Part shown: piece by piece, positions 17,274 through 27,579 of the stretch
Numbering within the stretch: position 1 is the first letter of the stretch
Layout: every line of letters begins with the position of its first letter
Origin: Desulforhabdus amnigena
GTDB taxonomy: Bacteria; Desulfobacterota; Syntrophobacteria; Syntrophobacterales; Syntrophobacteraceae
Reading direction: 5' to 3'
Assembly: GCF_027925305.1 (NCBI RefSeq)
Contig: NZ_BSDR01000001.1
Span: forward strand, 771,001 to 835,000
DNA: 64,000 bases
Translations under genes and position numbers: made by a program
Notes under the pieces: model-generated
What the model was told of the DNA's origin: nothing
The model's input: only the letters and a program-made list of their open reading frames with translations
Database searches by the model: none

Positions 17274-18082
17274 GGTTCTGTTGACATTTCACCTCAACCA
17301 GATGAGAGCTGCGACAAAGCCAAGAAAGCCCAAGAAGCTTCTGTCGAGCTTGTCGAATCTGGAGAAGATGCGTCTGAAATGTTTGATCTTGCTCATAAAG
17401 CACTCGATCAGATGTCGTTCGTGGTAGCGGCATTGGTCGTATTCACGGGGCTCTTTGCGATTGGACCGGGGTGGAATCACAGCAGTAGCTCCAGATTGGG
17501 TGATCGCCTGGACGAAGGCATCCGAATCATAGCCCTTGTCTCCCAGTGCATGAGCGAAGGTGAAACCCTCGATAAGAGCCGGTCCCTGTTCGATGTCACT
17601 CTTCTGACCGGGAGTGAGAATGAACCTCAGGGGATTTCCCAAGCCATCTACCGCTACGTGGATCTTGGTGGAAAAACCTCCTCGGCTGCGCCCGAGAGCC
17701 TGTGTCTCTTGTCCACCGGATCTTTTGAGGGCTCCGGCAGCACAGGGATGGGCACGAACAATGGTGCTGTCAAACATGAAGTTCTCCATATCGGGATCAT
17801 CTATGAAGTGCTCGTGCATTCTGGAGAAGATACCCTTGTTACACCAGCGGGCGAATCGTTTATAGACACTGTTCCAGTTACCGAATTTCTCCGGGAGCAG
17901 TCTCCACTGAGCACCACTTCGTGTAATCCAAAGGAGTGCCTCAATGAAAAGACGGCAATCACCTTCTTCTCCTACGTAAACATCCACACAGGAGCGAAGG
18001 AATTGGAGGATCTTCAACCATGTTTCATCTTGTAGTAGTGCTGTTGACATCTGTTAATTAGAACCCAAATGTCAACAGAACC
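17274..18082 (-). mobile_element. Complete IS5-family insertion sequence (809 bp)
   Basis: The ends read ggttctgttgacatttcacc on the left and, inverted on the right, ggttctgttgacatttgggt, flanked by a TA direct repeat (17272-17273 and 18083-18084). It holds one transposase gene. A short TA target duplication is known from the IS427-type branch of IS5. The interrupted gene is otherwise intact, so insertion looks recent. Confidence 0.88.
17289..18050 (-). CDS. IS5-family transposase
   Basis: The 253-residue transposase shows [21 protein letters not shown] in the N-terminal domain. It has the catalytic residues in [22 protein letters not shown] and [18 protein letters not shown] (Y-R-E-K-like signature). 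The frame is complete and fills the IS from repeat to repeat. Confidence 0.9.
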   Translation of the reverse strand: MSTALLQDETWLKILQFLRSCVDVYVGEEGDCRLFIEALLWITRSGAQWRLLPEKFGNWNSVYKRFARWCNKGIFSRMHEHFIDDPDMENFMFDSTIVRAHPCAAGALKRSGGQETQALGRSRGGFSTKIHVAVDGLGNPLRFILTPGQKSDIEQGPALIEGFTFAHALGDKGYDSDAFVQAITQSGATAVIPPRSNRKEPREYDQCRYHERHLIECFMSKIKHFRRIFSRFDKLDRSFLGFLGFVAALIWLR

Positions 18083-18488
18083 TAAGCTGGTCAAGGAATG
18101 GGAGAGCTTCGTCAGGTCCCTCCATTTTATTTCATAGTAGAGAGCCCGAAAGAAGAGCAAAGCCGCACCGACGGTCAGCGCCTTCATGGGATACACGAAA
18201 AAGGTAAGGTGTTCATGGAAGGGAAGGGCCCAATGCCTTTCCATGAATCGGGCCAGTTCCTCGAGCCCGACGAAGGCCATGAAAAGTGCGAAGGGAAAGA
18301 TCCTCGGAAAAGTAAGGCTTTTGAACCATTCTATTCTCATGTCCGGTTCGGGCTGTTTCACGGCCTTCATTTCCTCCACTGATTGAGAATGCCAACCCGT
18401 ATACTCTTGCGCCATCGCCTGGATCCATATCGGCAGGATTGCATGAAAACTGAAGCTCTGTGTATTCTTTTATCGGGTTATGTCTTCC

Positions 18489-21128
18489 TCAGGCGGTTTG
18501 CCGGGATGCGTTCGCTCCATTGGAAGAATCGGCGTCGAAATGGTAATCGCCTCTCAGGAATGCCGCAGCAATGGCGTTGACACTCGATTCGCTGTGCATG
18601 AGCATATCCATCTGCCGGGTGAAGATGAGAAGACGACCGATCATGTCCAATTTTTCCTCGATCACCGGGAGTTCGTATTTTTGGAAACGGGCGTCCACAC
18701 GGTCGCCCATGACTTCCACGGAAAAATCCAGTTCTTGCAGAATAATGGCAATGGAACGGACACGCCGGCTGCGTCTCACGTCGTCCGCCGCGCCTCCCTT
18801 GAAGGAAAAGGTGATGTAGTTCTTGTTCACCGTTTTGCCGCAGTACGAATCGAGAATACTATAATGATAACCCACACGGGAACTGAAATTGAGGTACTTG
18901 TCCGAAACAATGGCATAGCTCCGGTCTCCAAACCGGTCGGCGCTGTGCGGGTTGGAAAGCATCTGTTCGCTCATGACGGAAAAGAATCCCTTCAACTGAA
19001 CGGGACGCGGTTTTTGGTGCTGTAGTTCCTCGTTCAACATTCCCTTCAGGAGAGCTTTGAAGGGGGTCGAGACAACCTTCTCCACCTCCACTTTTCTGGC
19101 TTTTTCACCCGGGTTTTCCAGTCCTCCCCCCAGATCGATCACGTACAAGTCCAGAGGAAGCCTGGCAGCGAGTTTCAATGCACAGCCTTCTCCATCAGAG
19201 ACGTAGTCGCTGATGGTAAACATCTCCGTATAAGAAAATTCGTGCACCAAACGCATGATGTCGTGCAGGGATCTGCAGTATTGGGGAGTAAAAGTAGGAG
19301 CCTTGGGGTCATAGAGATGAAGGGATACAATGGAATCCGCCACTTTTTTCAGTGTCTCGTAGACGGGCGTATCCTTCATATGGGATTCACGTACGGGTTG
19401 AAGACTCAAGAGTTCAGGAACTTTCCCTTCATAGACTCTACCTGAATAGGCATCCACGGTTATTTCCGTGCCGTTGGCAATGGTTGCTGTGGCGTGCTTT
19501 ACATTCATGAGGGTCGGAATCCCGAATTCTCGGGCAAGGGATGCCATATGGCCGCTCACACTGCCGGAATCCGTCACAATGGCCTGCGCCTTGTTCATGA
19601 CAACGACAAACTTGGGTGAAGAATGCCTGGCCACAAGGATCGCTCCTTCGGGGAAATTGGTGAGGTCTTCTTCCTTGTGAATATGGAAGGCATTTCCACA
19701 ACCCACACCCGGATAGGCGGCTTCGCCACCTTCCAGGAGAACTTTATAGCCGGAAAGCTGTGTATCCATTTCAGCAAGGTTTTGCCGTTCGGGAATTTCG
19801 AGGTGCAGGGGACGTGTCTGCAGGACCATCAAGTTATTGTCGCGGTCGAGAGCCCATTCCATATCCTGTGGACAGCCGTAGTGCTGCTCCAGCCTTATGG
19901 CGTAATCGGCAAGAGAGCGAATCTGTTCGGGAGAAAGACAGAGGGTGTCCCGCCGGTCCGCTTCCACAGGAACTTCCATGAGCCCCCCGTCGGGATTGCT
20001 GACCAGCTGCACCGGCTTAGTGGAAACTTCAGTCTGGAGGATGGTCCGATGGGCATCTTTTGCCACTTTGTAGGAATCGGGAGTGATCACGCCGTCGACG
20101 GCATAAGGGCCTAAACCCCAGACAGCACTGATGAGAACGTTGTCATCGAGTATCTTGTAGGGATGACGTGAATAAGCGACACCGCTTGCCACCGATTCCA
20201 CCATCTGGATGCAGGCCACACTCATGGCAATGTCTTCATCGCGAATGCCTTTGCTGACGCGATAGGATATGGCGCGGGGAGTGTACAGACTGGCGATAAT
20301 GAAACTGTAGGTCTGAACAAGCCGGTCGCGGGGAACATTGAGCATGGAAAGATACTGACCGGCATAGGAAAGTTCGCTGTCTTCCCCTATGGCGCTGCTC
20401 CGCATGGAAACCGATGTCGAGAAATCACCGCTTCCCTTGGCTTTGATTCTTTTCATCATATGATCATAAGCGTAGAGAATGGCTTTGCCCAATTCATGAG
20501 GGACGGGAGAAGAGATGATAAGTCTTTGGATGTTTTCGCTGATTTGATTGATGCTTTCGGGATTGTCGGGGTCGAGCTCGATTTTTATGCGGTTGATTTC
20601 ATCCACCAGATCGTTGGCCGCCAGAAAATAGTTGTAAGCCTGAGTCGTGATGGCAAACCCTTCGGGAATCGGCAGCTTGACCAGATTCAACACTTCCCCG
20701 AGATTGGCGTTCTTGCCTCCGACCCAGTCAACCATTTCCTTGGTCACGCGGGAATAGGGCAGGATCCATTCCGTCATGGGGCTTTCTTTTCTCTTGCCGA
20801 GGTCATCCTTTATCTTTTGGTTGATCTCTTCGAGAATGGTAAAGAGCGCAGGATACTTATGCCCCGAGAGGGAATCCAGGCTCTTAACCATGCGCAGCGT
20901 ATGAAAGACTGCGCGTGCCGACTGGGACCTCAGGTAGGACATTCCGAAGAGTTGCTGCCCCAAGAGTTTTTGTTCCATATCCGTGATGATCTTGGAAAGC
21001 TCCGCATTGGAATCCAGCAACTCTTTGAACCGTTCGTACTTGCTTTTGAAAACTTCCGAGAGTACATCTTTGGACGGTTTGGGTTTTGAAGATCTGAACC
21101 AGTTGAGAATATTAAGTTTCTCCAGCAT
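18489..21128 (-). CDS. PEP-synthase-like phosphotransferase with unusual ends (copy 1)
   Basis: This is an 879-residue protein of the PEP/pyruvate-binding class. A unique helical N-terminus (1-120) precedes the ATP-grasp nucleotide domain, with WVGGKNANLGEV (about 137) and SVSMRSSAIGEDSELSYAGQ. The swivelling phosphohistidine domain follows, with the likely catalytic histidine at 527 in VSGHMASLAREFGIP. The last 300 or so residues do not look like the PEP synthase TIM barrel. They contain SLHDIMRLVHEFSYTEMF and YHYSILDSY. Whether PEP is made or phosphate goes elsewhere is unknown. A paralogue of the same layout lies at 37317. It sits beside a kinase/NtrC pair transcribed in the opposite direction. 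Confidence 0.75.
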   Translation of the reverse strand: MLEKLNILNWFRSSKPKPSKDVLSEVFKSKYERFKELLDSNAELSKIITDMEQKLLGQQLFGMSYLRSQSARAVFHTLRMVKSLDSLSGHKYPALFTILEEINQKIKDDLGKRKESPMTEWILPYSRVTKEMVDWVGGKNANLGEVLNLVKLPIPEGFAITTQAYNYFLAANDLVDEINRIKIELDPDNPESINQISENIQRLIISSPVPHELGKAILYAYDHMMKRIKAKGSGDFSTSVSMRSSAIGEDSELSYAGQYLSMLNVPRDRLVQTYSFIIASLYTPRAISYRVSKGIRDEDIAMSVACIQMVESVASGVAYSRHPYKILDDNVLISAVWGLGPYAVDGVITPDSYKVAKDAHRTILQTEVSTKPVQLVSNPDGGLMEVPVEADRRDTLCLSPEQIRSLADYAIRLEQHYGCPQDMEWALDRDNNLMVLQTRPLHLEIPERQNLAEMDTQLSGYKVLLEGGEAAYPGVGCGNAFHIHKEEDLTNFPEGAILVARHSSPKFVVVMNKAQAIVTDSGSVSGHMASLAREFGIPTLMNVKHATATIANGTEITVDAYSGRVYEGKVPELLSLQPVRESHMKDTPVYETLKKVADSIVSLHLYDPKAPTFTPQYCRSLHDIMRLVHEFSYTEMFTISDYVSDGEGCALKLAARLPLDLYVIDLGGGLENPGEKARKVEVEKVVSTPFKALLKGMLNEELQHQKPRPVQLKGFFSVMSEQMLSNPHSADRFGDRSYAIVSDKYLNFSSRVGYHYSILDSYCGKTVNKNYITFSFKGGAADDVRRSRRVRSIAIILQELDFSVEVMGDRVDARFQKYELPVIEEKLDMIGRLLIFTRQMDMLMHSESSVNAIAAAFLRGDYHFDADSSNGANASRQTA

Positions 21129-21487
21129 CTTTGATGCACTCCCTATGATCGTTTAAAAAAGTCCCTTCCGTACGGCCGACTCACCGGAATAAACAGTGAA
21201 AATGCCGATCCTCGTTTTGTTTGTCCTCGAAATTTTTATCCTATCCGCATCGATGCTTTTCTTCAATATATACTTGCCCTCATGCCGAATAATCGGTAAT
21301 GGATTGAGTGCGTTATGGGGTGTGGACCTTCGAGCGGCCTTCGTCGAAGAATTCTTAAGGTGCATCCGGATGGCATTTTTCAGACAGGTTCCCGGCAAGT
21401 TTGGACCTTCTCCGGGGGATCACTTGTATGTTATTTAAATAATTACAATCGTATATATTATATACAGGCACAATCGGGAAATCCACG
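21129..21487. other. Divergent promoter region
   Basis: This gap of 359 bases separates the PEP-synthase-like gene (leftward) from the histidine kinase (rightward), so both promoters must lie here. I found no clear sigma-54 element. The stretch nearest the kinase is AT-rich (aataattacaatcgtatatattatatac) and could hold a sigma-70 -10 box. Short frames across it carry no motif. Confidence 0.4.
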
Positions 21488-22972
21488 ATGTTCAGACAGA
21501 TCGCTTTGCGAACCAAAATATTTCTCATCCTTGCGGCACTGGTGTTGATCACCGTGACGGGCAGTGGCCTGACCATGTCCATGATCTATCGTATCGGTTC
21601 GACGCTCACCTCTGTCCTCGATACCAATGTTGTCGCGCTCAATGTGGCGCAGGGATTGGAAACTTCTCTCGTTATGCAAAAGGGCTTTCTGACTTACTTC
21701 TTTCTGGATGGCGATGCGGCGTGGCTCAAACAGCTCGATCAGTACCAGGAAGCCTTTGAGGATTGGCTCCGAAAAGCCAGAACTACGGCCTACACACTCG
21801 AACAGCGTCAGATCCTCAATGAGATTGAATCCAAATATATCCGTTATAGTTACGGCCGTGACCAGGTGCTGACACTGTATAAGAGCGGAGATAGAGAAGA
21901 GGGATTCAAACAGCACAGGCAGATACGAAACGAGTTTTTCGCCATACGTGATTTGTGCGAAAAGTACAAGTCGGAGCATGAAAAGAGTATCCGTGCGGCT
22001 CGCAAGGAAATTCGCTCCGAGTTCCGCTTCGTCAACATCATGGCCATAACGGCCATGCCCGGCGCAATTCTATTGGGTGCGCTCCTGCTCTATATCCTTT
22101 TCAATCAGGTACTGGAACCCATACGGCAACTGGCATATGCCGGGGAAAAGGACGGCAAGAGCGGGCGGATTGTCGACGAAGTCAAGGCCTTGAGCCGCCG
22201 GGTCACCAGTCTCATGGAGGATGTCGATCAGACTCAATCAGAATTACAGCAAAGCCGGGAGCACCTTCTACAAACGGAAAAGCTGGCCATGGTGGGAAAG
22301 CTTGCTGCCGGTGTAGCGCATACCATCCGCAATCCACTCACTTCCGTCAAGATGCGTCTCTTCTCCATGGAAAGATCGTTGGAACTTTCTCCCACTCAAA
22401 AAGAAGATTTTGAAGTCATTTCTGATGAAATCCGCCATATAGATACCATTGTAAGAAATTTTCTGGAATTCTCCCGGCCTCCCAAACTGAAGATTCAGAG
22501 CGTAAGCCCTTCCGATGTGGTGGATATGGCCATTCAACTCTTGCGCCACCGCCTGGAATCGTACGGCGTAGAAGTGGAACTCTACCGTCAGCGGAGGCTG
22601 CCCGAAATCGAAGGCGATGCCGAACAATTGAAGGAAGTTTTGGTCAACCTTATCGTCAATGCCTGTGAAGCCATGACGGATGGGGGCAAGATAATGATCC
22701 GGGAAGAGGAAGGGGTAGCGGACCCTCTGGGGCGTGTAGCCGTAATCCGTTTGAGCGACAATGGGCCGGGAATTCCTGTATCTCTCCAGGACAAAGTTTT
22801 TCAGCCTTTTTTCAGCACTAAGGAAGAAGGCACGGGACTGGGCTTGAGCATCGCCGCACGGATCATAGAAGATCACAAGGGGTGGTTGAATGTTCGCTCA
22901 AAGGAAGGGAAGGGCACGACTTTTACCATCACCCTTCCCTGTAAGGAGGATGGCATTTGGCTTCGATCCTGA
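21488..22972 (+). CDS. Membrane sensor histidine kinase
   Basis: The 494-residue kinase has a membrane segment near residues 10-30, a helical sensor region, a second membrane segment near 180-205 (ITAMPGAILLGALLLYILF) and a HAMP-like linker. The phosphoacceptor His is at about 278 in AGVAHTIRNPL. The ATPase domain shows NACEAM (N box), DNGPGIP (G1) and TGLGLSIAARII (G2). Its stop lies inside the start of the NtrC-type regulator, a classic kinase/regulator pair. The ligand is unknown. Confidence 0.88.
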   Translation: MFRQIALRTKIFLILAALVLITVTGSGLTMSMIYRIGSTLTSVLDTNVVALNVAQGLETSLVMQKGFLTYFFLDGDAAWLKQLDQYQEAFEDWLRKARTTAYTLEQRQILNEIESKYIRYSYGRDQVLTLYKSGDREEGFKQHRQIRNEFFAIRDLCEKYKSEHEKSIRAARKEIRSEFRFVNIMAITAMPGAILLGALLLYILFNQVLEPIRQLAYAGEKDGKSGRIVDEVKALSRRVTSLMEDVDQTQSELQQSREHLLQTEKLAMVGKLAAGVAHTIRNPLTSVKMRLFSMERSLELSPTQKEDFEVISDEIRHIDTIVRNFLEFSRPPKLKIQSVSPSDVVDMAIQLLRHRLESYGVEVELYRQRRLPEIEGDAEQLKEVLVNLIVNACEAMTDGGKIMIREEEGVADPLGRVAVIRLSDNGPGIPVSLQDKVFQPFFSTKEEGTGLGLSIAARIIEDHKGWLNVRSKEGKGTTFTITLPCKEDGIWLRS

Positions 22973-24396
22973 TTGTCGACGACGATGCGCATCTGCGGCA
23001 GAGCTTTGAAAAGCTTTTGAGCCAGGAAGGACATACCGTAAGAACCGCAGCCAGTGGTGAGGCGGCCCTTGCCTTGGTGGGGTCGCAGCAGTTTGATCTT
23101 GTCATTATGGATGTACGCATGCCCGGGATGAATGGTCTGGATACTTTTCAGACCATGCGCAAGATCGAACCCAAGCTTCCGGTGATCATCATGACGGCGT
23201 TCGGCACAACGGAGACCGCCATCGAAGCCACCAAAATGGGTGCATTTGACTATGTTCTTAAACCCTTCGAAATTCCCGAAGTTCTGCTTGTGATCGAGCA
23301 AGCCCTGGAAGCGGGGCGTTTCATGCGCTCCAGAGTGGAACTGGATGTCGTTCCAGAATCGGCATCCCTTGAAGCCATTATCGGCCGAAGCAAGGCCATG
23401 CAGGAGGTCTACAAGGCAATCGGCCGGGTTGCTCCGACAGATGCTACCGTCCTCATCCGAGGGGAGTCGGGGACCGGCAAGGAATTGGTGGCCCGTGCCA
23501 TCTATCAGCACAGTCTTCGAGCGGATAAACCTTTTCTGGTGATCAACTGTGTGGCCATTCCTGAAACGCTCCTGGAAAGCGAACTCTTCGGATATGAAAA
23601 AGGCGCTTTCACGGGAGCGGTAAACCGCCGCGTGGGAAGAATCGAACAGGCCAACGGCGGCACTGTCTTTCTGGATGAAATTGGAGATATGCCTTTCGGC
23701 ATTCAGGCAAAGATCCTGCGCCTGCTGCAGGAAAAGAGCATCGAAAGGCTGGGAGGGCGGGAACCTATTCCCGTGGATGTGCGCATCATAGGGGCTACCA
23801 ACCGGGATCTTGAGGCCTCCCTTGCAGAGGGCCGTTTTCGTGAAGACCTCTATTATCGTCTCAAAGTGGTAACCCTCTGGCTTCCCCCCTTGCGCGAACG
23901 ATCGGGAGACATTTCCCTCCTTTCGGATTTCTTCCTGGCGCGTTTCGCTCAGGAAATGGGGATCAGCAATCCGGGAATAACGGAAAAGGCAAAGGCGCTG
24001 CTCGATGGACATACATGGCCTGGAAACGTCCGCGAACTGGCCAACACACTGCAAAAGGCCCTCATATTCAGCCGTGGCTGTCCCATTGGTCCCGAGGATG
24101 TCGTTCAGGCGATCGGTTCCGATTCACCGACGAAAAACGGCAGGGAAGATGTGACGGAAGAAACCATAAGACAATGGATCCGCAAATCGCTTGCTACGGC
24201 TGATGCGGAGAACATGTTTGAATATTTCATGGATACATTTGCCGGTCTGCTCATTTCTGAAGCCCTCAAGCTAGCAGGGGGCAACCGAAGCCGAACGGCC
24301 AAGATTCTGGGGCTTTCCCGCCCGACGCTTCTTTCGAAAATAGAAAAATACCGGCTGAAACTGGAAACGTCGGTTTTGAGCGATTCAACGGAGTGA
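22957..24396 (+). CDS. NtrC-family sigma-54 response regulator
   Basis: The 479-residue activator has a receiver ([13 protein letters not shown], phosphoacceptor in [14 protein letters not shown]), then the AAA+ domain with GESGTGKE (Walker A), GAFTGA (sigma-54 contact) and [12 protein letters not shown] (Walker B). It ends in a Fis-type helix-turn-helix ([19 protein letters not shown]). Between AAA+ and Fis is a longer than usual linker. The start is a TTG at 22957 with AAGGAGG ahead of it, overlapping the kinase by 16 bases. The sigma-54 promoter at 30242 is a candidate target, but that link is inference. Confidence 0.92.
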   Translation: MASILIVDDDAHLRQSFEKLLSQEGHTVRTAASGEAALALVGSQQFDLVIMDVRMPGMNGLDTFQTMRKIEPKLPVIIMTAFGTTETAIEATKMGAFDYVLKPFEIPEVLLVIEQALEAGRFMRSRVELDVVPESASLEAIIGRSKAMQEVYKAIGRVAPTDATVLIRGESGTGKELVARAIYQHSLRADKPFLVINCVAIPETLLESELFGYEKGAFTGAVNRRVGRIEQANGGTVFLDEIGDMPFGIQAKILRLLQEKSIERLGGREPIPVDVRIIGATNRDLEASLAEGRFREDLYYRLKVVTLWLPPLRERSGDISLLSDFFLARFAQEMGISNPGITEKAKALLDGHTWPGNVRELANTLQKALIFSRGCPIGPEDVVQAIGSDSPTKNGREDVTEETIRQWIRKSLATADAENMFEYFMDTFAGLLISEALKLAGGNRSRTAKILGLSRPTLLSKIEKYRLKLETSVLSDSTE

Positions 24397-24473
24397 TACG
24401 AAGAAGGTGTGGCTGAGAGAAAATATATGCATTCTTATGGCTTAAGAAACCAAGATCTGTGAGGGAACAGAGG

Positions 24474-24947
24474 ATGATCGCAAAAGCTCGTGATATTATG
24501 GTTACTCGTTTTCATACACTTCGTCCTGAAATGACCATCGTGCAAGCCATTCGGTACTTTAAAACAGCCGGTGAGGAAGAGGGAAGCAAAGTCTTTGGAA
24601 TGATGGTTACCAACGAAAAGGGAGAACTGATCGGGATGCTTTCCATGTATGACATTCTCCTTTTCATACGGCCCAGTAAAAGCCGCAACTGGCAGGGGAT
24701 GGATGACCTGGAAATCGACGATCTCCTGGAAGAAACCTGTGCCAATGCCAAAACCACTCTGGTGAGCGACATCATGACGTCCGATGTGATCACCGTATCT
24801 GTGGACACCCACGTGATCAAAATCCTGGATACGATGATCCGCAGGTATATCCGTCGGTTGCCCGTCATGGACGGCAAAAGGATCGTGGGTATGCTTTATC
24901 TTTCCAATGTTTTCGAATACCTGTGCAATAAAATTGTTTCCAGGTAG
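24474..24947 (+). CDS. CBS-domain protein
   Basis: The 157-residue protein is two CBS motifs: ARDIMVTRFHTLRPEMTIVQA and GELIGMLSMYDIL for the first, and VSDIMTSDVITVSVDTHV and RRLPVMDGKRIVGMLYLSNV for the second. Bateman modules bind adenine nucleotides and report energy state. It follows the kinase/NtrC pair on the same strand and may be the last gene of that operon. I prefer the ATG at 24474 over an upstream GTG at 24459. Confidence 0.85.
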   Translation: MIAKARDIMVTRFHTLRPEMTIVQAIRYFKTAGEEEGSKVFGMMVTNEKGELIGMLSMYDILLFIRPSKSRNWQGMDDLEIDDLLEETCANAKTTLVSDIMTSDVITVSVDTHVIKILDTMIRRYIRRLPVMDGKRIVGMLYLSNVFEYLCNKIVSR

Positions 24948-24997
24948 GTTGTGCGGCCTTGAAATCCATTGAAGACGGGTTTTTTTTCGCAGATTGA

Positions 24998-26402
24998 ATG
25001 ATGGACGTTTCCCAATTTCTGGCAGAGTGTCTGCTCCTTGACCTCGAAACCCGTGGCGACAAAATCGACCGCATCGGCGCCATACGAGGCGATGCGGTTT
25101 TTGAACGAAAAGGGCGCTTCGATCTGCGGCGGGCACTTCGCGAACTGGATGTATTTTCAGCCGGTGTGCCCTATCTCCTGGGGCATAACCTGCTTGATCA
25201 CGACGTCCCTACCTTGCACCGCGTCGGCGGACAGTTGCAGCTCCTGAAAAAACCCGTTGTCGATACGCTCTTTCTCTCTCCATTGGCTTTTCCTGAAAAT
25301 CCATATCACCGCCTCGTAAAGGACTATAAACTGGTCAAAGAAGCCCTCAACGACCCGGTTGCAGATGCACGGCTGGCAGCTTCCCTGTTCCGGGATGAAT
25401 GGGAACGGTTTACATTCCTTCAAAATCAAGGGCACTGGGAAGTACTTTCCCTTTACAGAACCTGTTTTGATGGGACCGGTTTCGGCGGTGAAATCAGCCA
25501 GGGAGGATTCGTCTCGCTTTTCAAAGCCCTGGGTGTCTCCGCGGCACTGGAAAAAGATGTACCGGACCTTCTCATCAGGATTGTCGGTGACCGGGTGTGC
25601 CGGGCAGCTCTGGCTGATGTTTTGGGGGAATGTTTCCGTCACATGCAGGAACGAACAGCCCTGGCCTATGCGGTGGCCTGGCTGGAACGTGCCGGTTTTC
25701 TGGAACGCAATCACAACGAGACCCGTGTCTTTCAGGGAAAAGTGCAGGTGCTCCAGGTGGACGATGGACATCATCAGGCCATGGCTTTCGTGTCTGAACT
25801 GCAGCGCCTTCGGCAGCTCAAACTCCAAGGGACAGGAAGAAGAGCGCCGGGTTTTCTATGTGGCCATGACGCGTGCCAAAGAGACTCTTTGCCTCATTCG
25901 TCGGGAAAAATCGAAAAATCCCCACCTGAAATTGCTGCAGGGCGATTTTATGCTGCAAAGGCCTGGATCTTTCCTGCCCGATGCTCCCCGCACCGCCATG
26001 GAGCATAGCTATGAACTGCTCGGCATGCAGGACCTTTTCCTGGATTATGCCGGGCGCAGACCCCGGACGGATTTTATCCACAAAAGCCTTGCGGCGCTCA
26101 AACCGGGCAGCCGGCTCAAAGCCCGCCGGCGCGGAGACAGGGTGGAACTGTTGGACGAGCAGGAGTGCACCGTGGCCGTCCTCTCTCGGACGGCTTCCCG
26201 AGACTGGATTCCCCGCATCCCCCGGATCAAAGCCGTGCGGGTGGTGGCCATGGTGCAAAGGGAAAGTCGGGATTCGGGCGAAGAGTTTCAGCAACACTGT
26301 CGATGTGCCCGGTGGGAAATCCCCTGGGTGGAAGTGCTCGTTGATGCCGCCGGCTCTACTTCTTCGTCAAAGGCTCCCACCGATCCTTCAGTCTGTCCAT
26401 AA
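24998..26402 (+). pseudogene. Collapsed exonuclease-RecQ/UvrD-like helicase fusion
   Basis: The N-terminus is a DEDD-type exonuclease (LLLDLETRGDKIDRIGAI, LLGHNLLDHDVPTL, NDPVADARLA), as in large proteins that fuse this nuclease to RecQ-like helicase domains. The helicase core is absent: no Walker A or DEAH box remains. The text jumps to ALAYAVAWLERAGFLERN. A frameshift near 25815-25830 then leads into QEEERRVFYVAMTRAKETL, the conserved end of UvrD-type helicases, and a C-terminal tail. I infer that roughly 1000 residues were deleted, perhaps between short repeats such as YAVAWLERAG. The remains converge on the FBP aldolase/phosphatase gene. Confidence 0.7.
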
Positions 26403-27462
26403 CTTGCGGTAAAGTCGTGTATTCCATCTCGTCCATGGGTAGCCGATGTGGCTCAAATGGACCATGACTGCGCATATGATTGGCCAGGGTATTGGACAAT
26501 CGGCGGGCCTCGTCGAAGCCCGGGTCGTCAAACATGTCACGGGGACCGATCAGACGGCCTCCAGCCAGTTGGAAGCCCAGGGCGATCACGCGTGGGGGGC
26601 CGTCAAAGCGACTCGGGGTGGCATGACGTAACGGCACGGGCATCAAGGGACCGTGGTGAGATCCGCGCATCCACCCCTCGACCACATGGGGCATGGTGAA
26701 GGGTTCCAAAACTTCCCCCACGGCTGGGAACTTGCCCTGAGACCGAACCACACACACGGGGTCGTCCTTGCCCACATACTTGCCGGCAATAAGCGCCAGG
26801 CGCTCGGTTGACGAGACGGCTGCGATTTCACCGTCTCTCGCATACACCGCCTTGACCAGGTATCGCCCTGTAGCACCAATAAAAACGAGGAGGTCATAGA
26901 GTTCTTGCGGCGTATCAAAGAAAATGCGCTTTGCCCCCTTGACGTCATGGACCTCATACCGGAATCCGTCGTGCATGGTTGGAGCGATGACGAGTCCGGC
27001 CGTGTTGAAGGGGTCGGCAAAAATTTTGTAGAGGGGCAAATTCCAGGCCCCGGCTGAAGTCTTGTCGGCCATAAATATGATGATCGGTTCAGAGGTCCGT
27101 TCAACGAACTCCATTTCGGCCAAACCGGGCCCCATCCCTCTCACGTTGCCGGAAAAAGCATCGGCGAGAAGGTCCTGTCCGGCGCCATAAAGTTTCAGCT
27201 TCCTGGCCACATCGGTACAGGCCTTAAAAGTATCCCATGCCAGCTGGTGGATCTCTTGATTATCCGGTTTCTTGTGATGGGTCATGATGAGCTGCAGGTC
27301 GTCACCGCAGGAAGTGACATGGAAATCTACGATGAGCCCCCGGCCTTGTGCGCTCTCCAGACGGCGGTTTGCTTCCTCGATCAAATCGCCGTGCATGGCG
27401 GAATGCCCCACAAAGCCTCCCACATCAGCCTTGATGACACTGAGAGTAATCTTCTCTTCCAT
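26356..27462 (-). CDS. fbp: Bifunctional fructose-1,6-bisphosphate aldolase/phosphatase (class V)
   Basis: This 368-residue enzyme condenses triose phosphates to FBP and dephosphorylates it to F6P, a one-way gluconeogenic step common in archaea and deep-branching bacteria. Visible motifs are the N-terminal SVIKADVGGFVGH, the metal-binding SCGDDLQLIMTHH, MADKTSAGAWNLPLYKIFADP and ATGRYLVKAVY, the region of the Schiff-base lysine and catalytic tyrosine. The length fits the family (360-390). The ATG at 27462 has an AAGGGAG site. It stands alone on the minus strand, downstream of the cytochrome pair and separated from it by a hairpin. Confidence 0.93.
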   Translation of the reverse strand: MEEKITLSVIKADVGGFVGHSAMHGDLIEEANRRLESAQGRGLIVDFHVTSCGDDLQLIMTHHKKPDNQEIHQLAWDTFKACTDVARKLKLYGAGQDLLADAFSGNVRGMGPGLAEMEFVERTSEPIIIFMADKTSAGAWNLPLYKIFADPFNTAGLVIAPTMHDGFRYEVHDVKGAKRIFFDTPQELYDLLVFIGATGRYLVKAVYARDGEIAAVSSTERLALIAGKYVGKDDPVCVVRSQGKFPAVGEVLEPFTMPHVVEGWMRGSHHGPLMPVPLRHATPSRFDGPPRVIALGFQLAGGRLIGPRDMFDDPGFDEARRLSNTLANHMRSHGPFEPHRLPMDEMEYTTLPQVMDRLKDRWEPLTKK

Positions 27463-27579
27463 CTTATACTCCCTTTGGTTTTAGGGATGCTTGTCACAGC
27501 AATGAAAAACTTTCAAAAAACAGATCGTCCAGAATTGTTGTTCTCCCCACATTTTATCCTGCTGTCCATTCCCCCTGTG

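Larger units (their letters stand above)
16834..18415 (-). pseudogene. CPBP (CAAX-type) membrane protease split by an IS5 element
   Basis: The N-terminal half (18415-18083, MAQEYTGW... LTKLSHSLTSL) and the C-terminal half (17271-16834, ATGVLVFVMWINVDY...) are separated by the 809-bp IS. Removing the IS and one TA target copy joins ...SLTSL to ATGVL in frame. The C-terminal half has all three CPBP motifs: EELFWR, FGLEHH and LSHGVTN. These are the glutamate/histidine metal ligands of the intramembrane protease family, and several membrane segments are visible. The family includes CAAX prenyl protease-related proteins linked to exosortase systems. No PEP-CTERM gene is visible here. Confidence 0.8.
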
